From NCBI GenBank assembly GCA_022414725.1, contig CM039467.1:13427037-13491036 (forward strand): a stretch of DNA of 64,000 nt, written 5' to 3'. Within the stretch, counting starts at the first letter, position 1. Each line of letters starts with the position of its first letter. The notes under the pieces were generated by a model that made no database searches, was not told the origin of the DNA, and saw only the letters and a program-made list of their open reading frames with translations. Positions 32,370 to 38,915 of this stretch are shown here, in pieces. Both the position numbers and the translations under genes were made by a program. The DNA comes from Microglena sp. YARC (taxonomy: Eukaryota > Chlorophyta > Chlorophyceae > Chlamydomonadales > Chlamydomonadaceae).

Positions 32370-33862
32370 CAATCATCTGGTCGTGGTCGCGGTGGTCGTG
32401 GTGGTCGTGGTGGTGTCATCATCGCGTGCCCACGTGCCATGGGCGTGCGAAGTGTAACCGACTTGCAACTGACTTTTCGTTCACCCAACTAGCAAGTCCC
32501 CGCCTATCGGAATTTTCAAATACCAAAACTGCAGATTCGCCAAGCTAAGCGCACGCGCTCATAGCATGTCCACAACTGCCTCCGATACTATGACGGCAAG
32601 ACATTTAGAATCAGAAGATCCTCTCCTCGGAGGTCACCAGCCGACCCTCATATGGCTTGGAATGGCGCTCGGAATAATAGCTTTCAATTCTTCACGGATT
32701 AATGCGACGCATGATGCATGGGTAACGGTCCTAATGGACAGGCGGGCGCCGCAACACCGCCAGCCAGCGCTCAAAGCGAGCTTGCCAGAGCAAGGAAGAC
32801 AGGGAAATAGCCAACAAGCGTCGATGTGATGCCCGCGCTGCCCGATCCGAGGAGCTACGTCATGCTGGTAATCTCGCAAGGAGTCAGGAACGAGCTACCG
32901 TGCCTGAGGAGGAACACGAAGCTGCTAACCAATCCAGGCGCAGGATTATGCTGCCCGGCCTGAGGAGTCATGCCAGGATCATAATCAAGCCAGACCTTCA
33001 TATCGTGATGCTTTTTTTCTCCGTCTGTGAGCGGTGCCACCATTCATCTCACGCATGCGCAATTTTGCCATGCCATCGCATCACATTCGTAGTGATTGGC
33101 ATCCAGTTGCGATTAATTACCTTTGTTCAGATCGCCATGGCCATTCCGTCCCCCTGGACACTCTCGCGCTTGCCACGCCCATCCCATCTGTGCAACCTCT
33201 TTTTGTTGTATAGAATATGAAGTACGTTGCTGCGATTTTTGCTGTTCTGAGTTGACCGAGTCTCGACTGGGGCACTGTACAAGAAGACGAAGCTGCAGGT
33301 TTGTAGCCATGCAATTGCACCGGTCCGGTGTTCTCGGGGCGATCGGAATCTGAGCGTTTGCAATGTTGGTAGGTTCGAAGCACAGCGGGTCCCTCTTTCT
33401 GCACGATTGAATCCCACAGTGGTGAAGTGAAGGGTACGAGGTAGGGAGAAGAAGATTGTGTGTGCGTGTTGGTGGTTGGGGGAAGGGAGGGTGGTGGTGG
33501 TGGGGGGGGGTAAGGTGAGAGAAAAGAGAGTGCGTGTGTATGGGGTGGGTGAGGGGTAGGGAGAGATCAGGATGGGGGGAGGGGGGGATGGTATGTGTGT
33601 ATGACAGGGTGGGAGGCCACACCTGAAGCAGTAGGGGAATAGGTAGGGAGAAGAAGTGTGTGTGTGTGTGTGGGTTTGGGGGGAGAGGCAGAGGAGTGTC
33701 GAGAAATGGCTGATTTCTTGACTGTGTAAGGGAGGGGGGGGAGGGGGGGGGGGGGGGGGGGGAGGGGGGGCATACAAGGGCGTTACCCGTTATGTAACCC
33801 AGACCAGACAAGGACCCATGGCCTGGTGGGGGTGGCCACCGGCCACACGGGCTACCGTACTA

Positions 33863-33932
<70 letters not shown>

Positions 33933-34395
33933 AATATACGACAGTACATGCAACGATTATGCACATAATAGCCCCGTGTAGGCCCCACTCACTTGCAATG
34001 TCCCTGTCTTGTCGTGCGTTGTCTTGTCGTGCGTTGTCTTGTCGTGCATTATCATGACGAGCGTTGTCTTGTCGGCCCATCTCCCAGGCTCGCCGACCTC
34101 CATCATTGCCACCAACCTCCTCAACCGCATCCTTGTCTCGTTGAACTGACCACCTTTCCTTTACAGGTGCTCGATCTCCCCGATCTCCCCGATCTCCTCC
34201 ACGGTCTTCACGATTACGATCGTCCTGGATGGCCTGTCGCCAATTGTCGCCTGGCTTCTTTGGATCGTTGCCCCACCGGTCCCCATGGCCCCTATCCATG
34301 CTGCCGCGAGCGTCCACTCTATCACCACCTCGTTGGACCATCTCATGCTGCAATCAGAGGCGGTTGGGGGGTTGTGTGTGGGGGGGGGGGGGGTT

Positions 34396-34426
<31 letters not shown>

Positions 34427-36558
34427 GGGGGGGGTCTCCAGGACCTCCACTCTACCACCAACTCGTTGGCCCCACCCCATGCTGCAATAAGAGGCGGAAA
34501 GAGGCTTGTTTCAGAGAACAAAAAACAAATTGAGACAGGAGACTCAATGAACCAGCGACAGAAGTCCATGGGCTGATTGATCCTTGCACCTCGACCTCTA
34601 CAGAACAAAAGCAAGGCCTCCGTTGGTAAAACAATTTGTCGGGCCCAGTTCATCTGTACCTTTTTCGTTCTCTATAGCATGAACGAAAGGCCTCTGTTGG
34701 TAAAACAAATTGTGGGGGCCCAGTTTGTCTGTGCCTTTTTGTATTCTACAGCACCAACACAAGACCTCCGTCGGTGAAAAACTTTGTTGGGGCCCAGTTC
34801 ACAAGTGCATTTTCGTATTCTATAGCAAGGCCTCCGTTGGCAAAACAATATGTTGGGGCCCAGTTCAGAAGTGCCTTTTTTCTTACTTTTTAGCACGAAC
34901 ACAAGGCCTCCGTCGGTAAAAGGATTTGTTGGCGCCCAGTTCACCAGTGTTTTCCGTTGTATTCTTTAGCACGAACGCAAGGCCTCCGTCGGTATAACAA
35001 TTTGTTGGGGCCCAGTTCATCTGTGCCTTTTTCATACTCTTCAGCACGAACGGAAGGCCTCTATCCGTAATTTGTTGACGCCCAGTTCACCAGTGCTTTC
35101 CATTGTATTATATAGAACGAACGCAAGGCCTCCGTAGGTAAAACAAATTGTTGGGGCCCAGTTTGTCTGTGCCTTTTTATATTCTACAGCACCAACACAA
35201 GACCTCCGTCGGTGAAACAATTTGTTGGGGCCCAGTTCACAAGTGCTTTTTATGTATTCTATAGCAGGAACGCAAGGCTTCTGTTGGCAAAACAATTTGT
35301 TGGGGCCCAGTTTATAAGTGCTTTTTTCTTACTCTATGGCATAAACGCAAGGCCTCCGTCGGAAAACCAATTTGTTCAAACCAATTCACCTGTGCCTTTT
35401 TCATACTCTATTAGCACGAACACAAGGCCTCCGTCGGTGAAAGGATTTGTTGGCGCCCAGTTCACCAGTGTTTTCCATTGTATTCTTTAGCACAAACGCA
35501 AAGGCCCTCGAAGTCAGTAGAAACAATTTTGTTTGGCGCCCAGTTCATCTGTGCCTTTTTCATTACTCTATAGCACGAACACAAGGCCTCAGTCGCTAAA
35601 ACAATTAGTTGGGGCCCAGTTCATCGGTGCTTTTTTCGTAATCTAAAGCACGAAAGCAAGGCCTCTGTCGGTAACGTCCATGCATCCACTCAAGCATTCA
35701 CCCGTGCTACATGCATGCATGCACTGAGCTGCACGCGCTCCTCCCCTGAACCACCATATACAGACACAAGCCATAGGCATGCATCCACCCAAGCATTCAC
35801 CCGTGCAAAGAATGCATTACACCCGCACTCTGCAGGGGGGGGGGGGGGGGGGGGGGGAGCAGCCACCTACGCCTGGCCATACCCTACCCCGCAACCTTTC
35901 CACATCATCTATACCTCTGTGCCACCCTAACGCCAACGATATTATTATGCTATTACTACACCTACGATCTTATATATTATTATAACGCCTACTTATTATA
36001 CGCACCTCCACAGGGGGCCCAGCAGCCACCCGCGCCTGGCCATCCCTATCCCTCAACCTGTCTGGTGGGGACCTGCCTAGGAAGCCACCACCACCATCCT
36101 TATCTGGGGGCGAGGACGCAGCCCAAGCCCCCCCACGAGCTCCCTTGGCCATATCAGTCAGCTTGGGAGCCCCGAAGCGTCTGTCCCGGGGGGTGTTGGT
36201 CTCTGGCATGTTTCCATCCTCTATCAGCCTGCTGCGGATGGGTCCGTTTTGCTGTGGGGGGAAGCCTGTGTGTGGGGGGGGGGGGGGGGAGAGCAAGGGA
36301 GTTAGAGGAAAGGGGGGGGGGGGGGGGTAGACAGGGGCGGTGAGTGAGAGAAGGAGGAAGAGAGGGGGGGGAGGGGAAGGGAGAGGCGGATTAATCGAAG
36401 AAAGAGATATGGGGAGAGGGGCAAGAGGGGAGGGGGGGGGGGGGGGGGAGAAAGGAGACGAAGATGAAGTTGTGCACGTATTTGTTGGAGCGGGCTCATT
36501 TGTGTGGGAGAGTGCATGCCCATGCTACATTGCCACTTGCTTTGTGTGTGCGCGTGTG

Positions 36559-36635
<77 letters not shown>

Positions 36636-36755
36636 GGGGGGGGAAGGAAGACGAGGGAAGAGAGATGTGCGTGGTTGTATGTTGGGGGGGACGGGGGGCA
36701 GGGGGGGGGGGGGGGGGACAATTGTATGTGTGCAGTTTTATGTGTTCATACTTAT

Positions 36756-36786
<31 letters not shown>

Positions 36787-37108
36787 GGGGGGTAAGCTGT
36801 TGTGTGTCGAGTGTGGGGCATGCTGTGTGTCGTGCTGTGACATGATGTGCGATGTGTGATGTGTGATGCGAGGTGATCTAATTATGCAGAAGGACACACA
36901 CCTGGAGGGGGCCGGGTGGGCAAGCCGCCCAGTTGTTTTGACGGCTGCTGAGCTGGCTGGCGCGCACCAGGAGCAAAGCCCCCTGTGTGTGGTCGCCCAC
37001 ATGGGCTTTAGGGACTGGATGGGGTCATCGTCGTCGGGTAAGCCTAGGAAGCGTAAAATATCTGAGGTAGCAGCACGCTCCATGGGAGTGACTCGGAGGT
37101 CAAATTCC
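15303..37108 (-). CDS. Large multi-exon gene: Gln/Gly/Pro-rich low-complexity protein (exon chain)
   Basis: Candidate exons on the minus strand are 37108-36902, 36265-36006, 34347-33993, 27903-27731, 27226-27112, 25932-25849, a repeat-coding zone at about 20880-20120, 18618-18077 and 16514-15303 (stop). Reading phases agree across the junctions 36902/36265, 36006/34347, 33993/27903, 27731/27226 and 27112/25932. The protein has an Arg/Asp-rich part with QDNAR repeats, an acidic LNLDDLIDHEFEA stretch, LSLxELExH repeats, an 11-residue GFGGAQPNTAP repeat and a poly-Gln end. This composition suggests a disordered, possibly RNA-granule-associated protein; no catalytic domain is recognised and no family is assigned. 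An eIF4E-transporter-like scaffold is only a guess. Several homopolymer frame breaks and the 5' end are unresolved. It could also be two genes. Confidence 0.5.
16560..16890. repeat. Intronic satellite, ACTAACTGTAACTAA type (left part)
   Basis: Imperfect units of about 60 bp combine AATCACCATCAACTGTA and ACTAACTNTGACTAACT. The satellite continues at 17433-17720 and is split by the inserted element at 16891-17432. Confidence 0.65.
16891..17432. mobile_element. DNA transposon/MITE of 542 bp with ~47-bp terminal inverted repeats
   Basis: The left end TCACATTTCCCCTTCATGA and the right end, read in reverse, TCACGTTTCCCCTTCATGA match, and the match continues through GAAGAAAAAGGAAAAGCGA. It interrupts the ACTAACT satellite. 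No transposase is encoded (longest ORF 92 codons, unrecognised), so it is a non-autonomous element of unknown superfamily. A clear target duplication was not found. Confidence 0.65.
17433..17720. repeat. Intronic satellite, ACTAACTGTAACTAA type (right part)
   Basis: Continuation of the satellite at 16560-16890 after the inserted element, with AAATCATCATCATGAAATCACC units. Confidence 0.6.
18077..18618 (-). CDS. Exon with GFGGAQPN minisatellite
   Basis: The acceptor GGCGCAG is at 18619 and the donor CAG|GTATGT at 18077. It begins GYHAMPPQPPMPASVLSLFK and then encodes about a dozen copies of an 11-residue unit GFGGAQPNTAP (33 bp), ending GGQSNAPSPAPGGGAAG. Copies use TTTGGGGGGGCT or TTTGGTGGAGCT; where the run has six G instead of seven the frame slips, so the assembled exon is not open throughout. 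FG-type spacing recalls nucleoporin or prion-like repeats, but only by composition. Confidence 0.55.
18660..19030. other. Intron-like stretch without features
   Basis: AT-richer sequence between the minisatellite exon and the 19 kb array. Apart from AACTAACTTTCTAACTAA near 18870, no repeat, exon or RNA is seen. Confidence 0.4.
19040..20115 (-). repeat. Tandem array of exon-like and intron-like microunits (~60-65 bp)
   Basis: About sixteen units. On the minus strand each reads approximately GGGGGGCAACAGGCCAACAG, then CAGCCGCAGCAG|GTAAGG, then TTTTTAATGCTTGAGAAGACC and CAG. Thus every unit has a donor-like CAG|GTAAGG after a Gln-coding stretch and an acceptor-like CAG about 30 bases later. In one frame the exon-like part reads GATGQQQPQQ. 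Whether any copy is spliced or translated is unknown; units differ by many small indels. Confidence 0.6.
20120..20880 (-). CDS. Coding repeat zone: LSLxELExH motif repeats
   Basis: On the minus strand, three good and one degraded copy encode GKVLSLKELEEHI (about 20585), GGKVLSLLELAKHL (about 20415), GGDKVLSLEELEKHI (about 20290) and a decayed version near 20850. Linkers are Pro/His/Asn-rich (e.g. PNQPPPHVAPPSPVKP). The frame is open over most of 19988-20584. The end near 20160 reads PPSPAGKKQGNNNAPGSAG in an adjacent frame. The repeated motif looks like a short amphipathic helix, possibly a binding peptide. Exact exon limits are not fixed. Confidence 0.5.
21000..24820. repeat. G-rich satellite, 3.8 kb, period about 55 bp
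   Basis: Units of GATGGGGTAGGATGGGCTGG, GGTAGGGTGGGCTGGGATAG and GCTGGGATAGGACGA. The central and right parts (about 23.7-24.8 kb) are the most homogeneous; the left end is degraded. The plus strand is almost free of C outside GGCTGG and GACGA, giving strong strand asymmetry and many GGG runs. It lies in a presumed intron of the large minus-strand gene. ORFs across it are repeat translations. Confidence 0.9.
24830..25275. other. Spacer after the G-rich satellite
   Basis: Non-repetitive apart from tandem GGGGTGCCTTTGG near 25180. No convincing exon is seen. Confidence 0.35.
25275..25505 (+). repeat. Dispersed repeat R3, copy 2
   Basis: Starts TTTTTGGCGGAGTCCCCCC and ends CGCCTAGGACTTGTCTTAC. 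Related copies are at 13055-13245 (same strand) and about 55440-55680 (reverse). Non-coding. Confidence 0.6.
25849..25932 (-). CDS. 84-bp exon (MIPPVQGVKMSFQALAQ)
   Basis: The acceptor GGCCCACCCCCAG is at 25933 and the donor ATGG|GTAAGT at 25849. It encodes 28 codons in phase 1-1: MIPPVQGVKMSFQALAQ followed by an Ala/Gly-rich part. It joins the preceding exon (27226-27112, phase 1) to read TGPPPGMIPPVQG without a frame break. The acceptor is directly followed by the start of an 80-bp satellite whose units repeat the exon's first bases. Confidence 0.6.
25933..26785. repeat. 80-bp intronic satellite carrying the exon-start sequence
   Basis: About eleven units of ~80 bp containing ATCATACCATGTGGGAGTGG, CCAGCATGCATGTGGCTTGG and CTTGACACGGTTACATTGG. 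On the minus strand each unit includes GGTATGAT, the first bases of the adjacent exon, just after a CCCACATG that takes the place of the acceptor. Confidence 0.85.
26786..27033. repeat. Duplicated G/T-rich block
   Basis: Two related ~110-bp blocks (26786-26905, 26930-27033) share CTTGTTATTGTTG/CTTGTTACTCATG, GTGGTGG runs, GATCAGTGGGTGGGTGGGGG and GGGGGTCACCCATGG. Confidence 0.6.
27112..27226 (-). CDS. 115-bp exon with acidic motif
   Basis: The acceptor AACCTTGCAG is at 27227 and the donor CCCCCAG|GTATGG at 27112. Phase 0 in, phase 1 out. It encodes PVNSTTNIFGHEELNLDDL, then IDHEFEAKPAHQRQTGPPPG. It is in frame with the exon ending at 27731 (KMREEMAAAKAKQ) and with the exon at 25932. The LNLDDLIDHEFEA segment may be a short linear binding motif; no family was recognised. 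Confidence 0.6.
27230..27660. repeat. Low-complexity intron: GGTGGTTGG, TGGGA and GGCAG repeats
   Basis: Runs of GGTTGGTGGTT, then GATGGGATGGGATAGGATTGG, then AGGCAGGCAGGCAGACAGGC. Located inside the phase-0 intron 27227-27730. The long minus ORF through it is a repeat reading that bridges two exons. Confidence 0.6.
27731..27903 (-). CDS. 173-bp exon, Gly/Arg then helical segment
   Basis: The acceptor CCACACGCAG is at 27904 and the donor GCGAAGCAG|GTTGGT at 27731. Phase 1 in, phase 0 out. It encodes GHGMRVDAHRDDGGDKRQGG, a QGGQGGRR patch, then a probable helix MTAAEMETERLKMREEMAAA. Phase fits the exon ending at 33993. A degenerate duplicate of its first part lies upstream at about 28020-28090. 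Confidence 0.6.
27920..28250. repeat. Tandem repeats and partial exon duplicate
   Basis: GTGTGGGGGATGTGGACATT and TTGGCGTGGGGAATGG units are repeated about six times. 28020-28090 duplicates the 27852-27920 exon edge (CTTATCTCCGCC, GCGCATACCATG, CCGTCTGCGTG). Confidence 0.6.
28290..28960. repeat. ~180-bp tandem repeat containing a splice-donor sequence
   Basis: Four units with GTGTGCAAGACATCAAAATA, TAGTGAATAGCCACTAATGG and, on the minus strand, GGGACCCTGCAAGTGAGTC. That last segment matches the donor region of the exon at 33993 (GGGACATTGCAA|GTGAGTG). Confidence 0.7.
28998..29020. repeat. Poly-G run
   Basis: A G run of about 21 bases. From 29021 to 29276 is AT-richer sequence with no gene, ending in a short TA repeat next to the first Helitron. 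Confidence 0.8.
29277..30785 (+). mobile_element. Helitron 1
   Basis: Begins TCATGGTCGTGG after A and ends with hairpin GTGGCCACCGGCCAC, then ACGGGCTACCGTACTAG, before T. This is the Helitron pattern: 5' TC, 3' hairpin about 12-17 bases before a CTRR end (here CTAG), inserted between A and T. TA repeats lie on both sides. It is about 90% alike to Helitron 3. It carries decayed coding fragments on the plus strand and long G runs near 30570 and 30657-30690. Confidence 0.85.
29623..30122 (+). pseudogene. Decayed Helitron ORF fragment
   Basis: A plus-strand open segment at 29623-29847 encodes ARKNASQRSKRACQSKEDRE and further Arg/Glu-rich helices with RSEELRHAGNLARSQERATV. After a frame change, 29877-30119 continues QDHNQARPSYRDAFFLRLR and ends at a stop. 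Charged RxxE repeats like these occur near the N terminus of many Helitron Rep/helicase proteins. The assignment rests on that and on position inside a Helitron; no Rep or helicase motif remains. The same fragment is at about 32740-33215. Confidence 0.45.
30786..30860. repeat. TA and GA microsatellites between Helitrons 1 and 2
   Basis: TATATATATA, then about 15 GA units, then TATATATATA. Helitron 2 begins right after AAAGAAA. Confidence 0.9.
30861..32310 (+). mobile_element. Helitron 2 (non-autonomous, different interior)
   Basis: Same ends as Helitrons 1 and 3: TCATGG... at the start, and GTGGCCACCGGCCAC plus a CTAG end. The interior is different and non-coding, with an internal duplication (ACTTGACTGCAA near 31237 and 31375, followed by TCTTCCCACTGC in both). 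A second, decayed 3' end (GTGTGGCCAAAGGCCAAACG) at about 32181 suggests a nested or chimeric element. G runs are at 31969-31987 and 32221-32248. Confidence 0.8.
32311..32372. repeat. TA microsatellite between Helitrons 2 and 3
   Basis: About 25 TA units broken by two AATAAA segments, ending ACAGCAA before the TC of Helitron 3. Confidence 0.9.
32373..33863 (+). mobile_element. Helitron 3
   Basis: Starts TCATCTGGTCGTGG and ends GTGGCCACCGGCCAC, ACGGGCTACCGTACTAG. Close relative of Helitron 1 along its whole length, including the decayed Arg/Glu-rich ORF fragment (about 32740-33215) and a G-rich run at 33738-33772. Followed at once by a TA microsatellite. Confidence 0.85.
33864..33930. repeat. 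TA microsatellite after Helitron 3
   Basis: Long TA run bordering the 3' end of Helitron 3. It lies about 60 bp from the donor of the next exon of the minus-strand gene. Confidence 0.9.
33993..34347 (-). CDS. 355-bp exon, Arg/Asp-rich with QDNAR repeats
   Basis: The acceptor CTGATTGCAG is at 34348, preceded by long C and CA runs, and the donor TTGCAA|GTGAGT at 33993. Phase 0 in, phase 1 out, open throughout. It encodes HEMVQRGGDRVDARG, RWGNDPKKPGDNWRQA, an RGGDRGDRGDR stretch and four tandem NARQD/NARHD units encoded by a 15-bp repeat (about 34005-34065). The RGG/RD-rich composition is common in RNA-binding disordered regions. A degraded copy of its first ~45 bp lies at about 34440-34484. 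Confidence 0.6.
34379..34484. repeat. Poly-G/GT runs and partial exon duplicate
   Basis: G14, GT repeats and G23 on the plus strand form a C-rich pyrimidine tract before the exon acceptor on the minus strand. Beyond it, minus-strand GCAGCATGGGGTGGGGCCAA repeats the exon start (GCAGCATGAGATGGTCCAA). Confidence 0.7.
34595..35690. repeat. ~85-90 bp satellite
   Basis: About twelve units with AAGGCCTCCGTCGGTAAAAC, AATTTGTTGGGGCCCAGTTC and TATTCTATAGCACGAACGC. Short ORFs on both strands only read these units. Confidence 0.85.
35691..36005. repeat. GCATGCATCCA repeats, poly-G and AT-rich intron
   Basis: GCATGCATCCACYCAAGCAT and ATTCACCCGTGC occur twice (35690, 35778). A G run is at 35836-35858. 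The remainder is intron-like; no exon is seen. Confidence 0.5.
36006..36265 (-). CDS. 260-bp exon (PQQNGPIRSRLIEDGNMPE)
   Basis: The acceptor is CCCC(n)ACACACAG at 36266 (an alternative CACAG lies at 36252) and the donor GTGGAG|GTGCGT at 36006. Phase 1 in, phase 0 out, open throughout. It encodes NTPRDRRFGAPKLTDMAKG, then a Gly/Asp/Pro-rich stretch. Phase matches both neighbouring exons. No domain was recognised. Confidence 0.55.
36270..36800. repeat. G-run and GA-repeat low-complexity block
   Basis: At least five G runs of 10-25 bases (36277, 36313, 36428, 36701, 36768) and a GA microsatellite at 36564-36630. On the minus strand this is a very C/CT-rich intron. Confidence 0.8.
36902..37108 (-). 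CDS. First recognised exon of the large minus-strand gene
   Basis: The acceptor ACCCCTCAG is at 37109 and the donor CCTCCAG|GTGTGT at 36902. The first part reads EFDLRVTPMERAATSDILRF and GLPDDDDPIQSLKP. The last part, in another frame, reads PAQQPSKQLGGLPTRPPPG and is in phase with the next exon. The frame change falls around a G5 run near 36980 and may be an indel error. Exons further 5' are not identified. Confidence 0.45.
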
Positions 37109-37259
37109 CTGAGGGGTAGGCAGGTGCGTGGGTGGTGGGGAGGTGGGTGGGAAAAGCAGGGTGGGGGAGGGGGGGGGGCGGGGAGGGAGGAGGGGGCAGG
37201 GGAAGGAGGCGGGGGTTAAGTTGAAGGGTGAAGGAACAAGGTCAGGAGGAGTAGGACCG

Positions 37260-37420
37260 GTGTATCATATGATGTTGACCAAAGGCGGGTATGATATCAT
37301 ACAAATTGCATCATATGATATTGTACATAAACGGTAACTTTATCCTAGTCAGACTGCCGGCATCATATGACATCATATGATGAAATGACATCATATGATA
37401 TCATATTGCCGTTCCCTATG
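37260..37420. repeat. Cluster of ATCATATGAT palindromes
   Basis: CATCATATGA or TATCATATGA palindromes occur about six times in 150 bp, with GATATCAT variants. No ORF; could be a foldback or regulatory cluster. Confidence 0.5.
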
Positions 37421-37769
37421 CAGGAGTGGTGTGCTACGACTCATTCGTCATTGAGTCAGCCTTGTCAGTCAGGTCAGGTTGTTGGGCCCAGGAACCATGA
37501 GCGCTTGACCGCGATAGATTGGGAGTCGACATTGATGTGCGATACACGGGCTATTGATCCCCCAGCAATCAATAATTGGCTGTGACCAGGGAGGAGCATT
37601 ACCTAGCACGTACAGGATTTAAAGGCCAGAGAGCTGGTCTTGGGACCAGCCCAACATACCCTTCCCCAACCCAACCCTCCCTAACCAAACCATCCAACAC
37701 AACCAAAACCAAAACCCAACCATTTCAGGCAGCCCATGCTGTAGGTATAGACTCACACTTCTGTTTGCA

Positions 37770-37850
37770 CTTCCCTTCAGCAAGGGGTCATTCAAGAAGT
37801 TTAGAATCTGCAGGTTATAAGCTTCTTGAAGGACCCTTTCATAAGGGAAG
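37770..37850. ncRNA. Hairpin, ~34-bp arms, short loop
   Basis: CTTCCCTTCAGCAAGGGGTC and TTCAAGAAGTTTA pair with the downstream ATAAGCTTCTTGAAGGACCC and TTTCATAAGGGAAG across a loop of about 12 bases. About 28 of 34 positions match. It may be a miRNA-like precursor or a tiny foldback transposon; transcription is not shown by the sequence. Confidence 0.35.
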
Positions 37851-38430
37851 GGACGAGACTTATAAAAACAAATGCTCGCTACAAAATTAAAAACAAACTA
37901 ACACAGATCAAACCAATCAACACACCAACTAAAAATAACTGAAACCAAACTCTACCAACCAAACCCAGCCCAGCTACTACCAAGATCCCTACTACAGGAG
38001 AAACTGTTGACTTAGAGGACTATAGCCGCACTTTAAAAGTGTATTGGCTTGTAAGTGCAGCAAGCCGCGCTTTCAAGCAACTGCTTACTAAGCAATGCTT
38101 AGTGGGCAGTGGCTTTATTTCAAAGTGTGATGCTTGGCGCAAGAAATTTTCTGCTTAGCGCAGCTTCGTTGTACTCAATCCCCAAGGACTGAGTTCCTTG
38201 AAATCAGAGCCACCACCCCAGGAGTGCCTATGACAATTTACTATACCCTACATTACTTTAAAATATTGTACTGTATTTAACTGTAGTGTACTGCAATATA
38301 ACCACCAGCGCCTCCCTTGATCTGCTGTTGTGAAGGTCCCTGTTCCAGGGACTCTAGTTGCCGCAGTGCATTCCTACAAATTTATATTCAAATTCCCAAC
38401 AGGACCCAGGCAACCCCTGACACTAGTGCC
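37851..38430. other. Non-coding spacer
   Basis: A/C-rich AACCAAAC repeats and GCTTAGTGG/GCTTAGCGC repeats near 38090-38165. No exon, RNA or element is firmly seen. Confidence 0.3.
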
Positions 38431-38915
38431 ATGTAACCAAAGAAAGCAGTATAGTGTTAGCTGGCTCTTGATCTGAGGGTGCCATTTCTTGCAAGCTGCA
38501 AAATCCACCACTGAGCAACAGGCAGAAGCCACTGAAAAAACAGCTTAAACCACTGAGCAGAAGCTGAAGCCATTGAGCGTCCTTGATTACATAAACCATC
38601 TTGACCTTGGCCATCTACGTCACAACACCACGGATCAATAAGGAGGTGTTGTGAATTAGACAGCCAGTCATGTGCGTCTCAACTTCACCTCATGTATGAT
38701 CAGTGGTGTTGTGACGTTGATGACTGAAGTCAAGATGGCTTCTGTCGTCAAGAACGCTGAGTGGGCGATGCGCCCAAAGCTACACTGGCTGCTGCCATAG
38801 CAACAGCATAAGCTTGCTATGATCCATGATGGATACATGAGTAAGACTGGGTTGGTCTCCTCAGATCAAGAGCTAACTAACGGTAACCTACTTGCTTTGG
38901 TTTCAACCGCTTTAG
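38430..38915. mobile_element. Foldback element with ~240-bp inverted arms
   Basis: Left-arm segments CTGGCTCTTGATCTGAGG, AAACCATCTTGACCTTGGCC and CATCTACGTCACAACACCA recur inverted on the right (CCTCAGATCAAGAGCTAAC, TGGTGTTGTGACGTTGATG, GACTGAAGTCAAGATGGCTT). The centre is near 38670. The arms are diverged but matched along nearly the full length. Probably a foldback MITE; it could also yield a long hairpin RNA. Confidence 0.6.

Noticed and set aside
36496..37083. A 195-aa single-exon minus ORF
   Set aside because: Most of it reads C and CT runs; only the first ~70 codons look like exon and they end at a donor.
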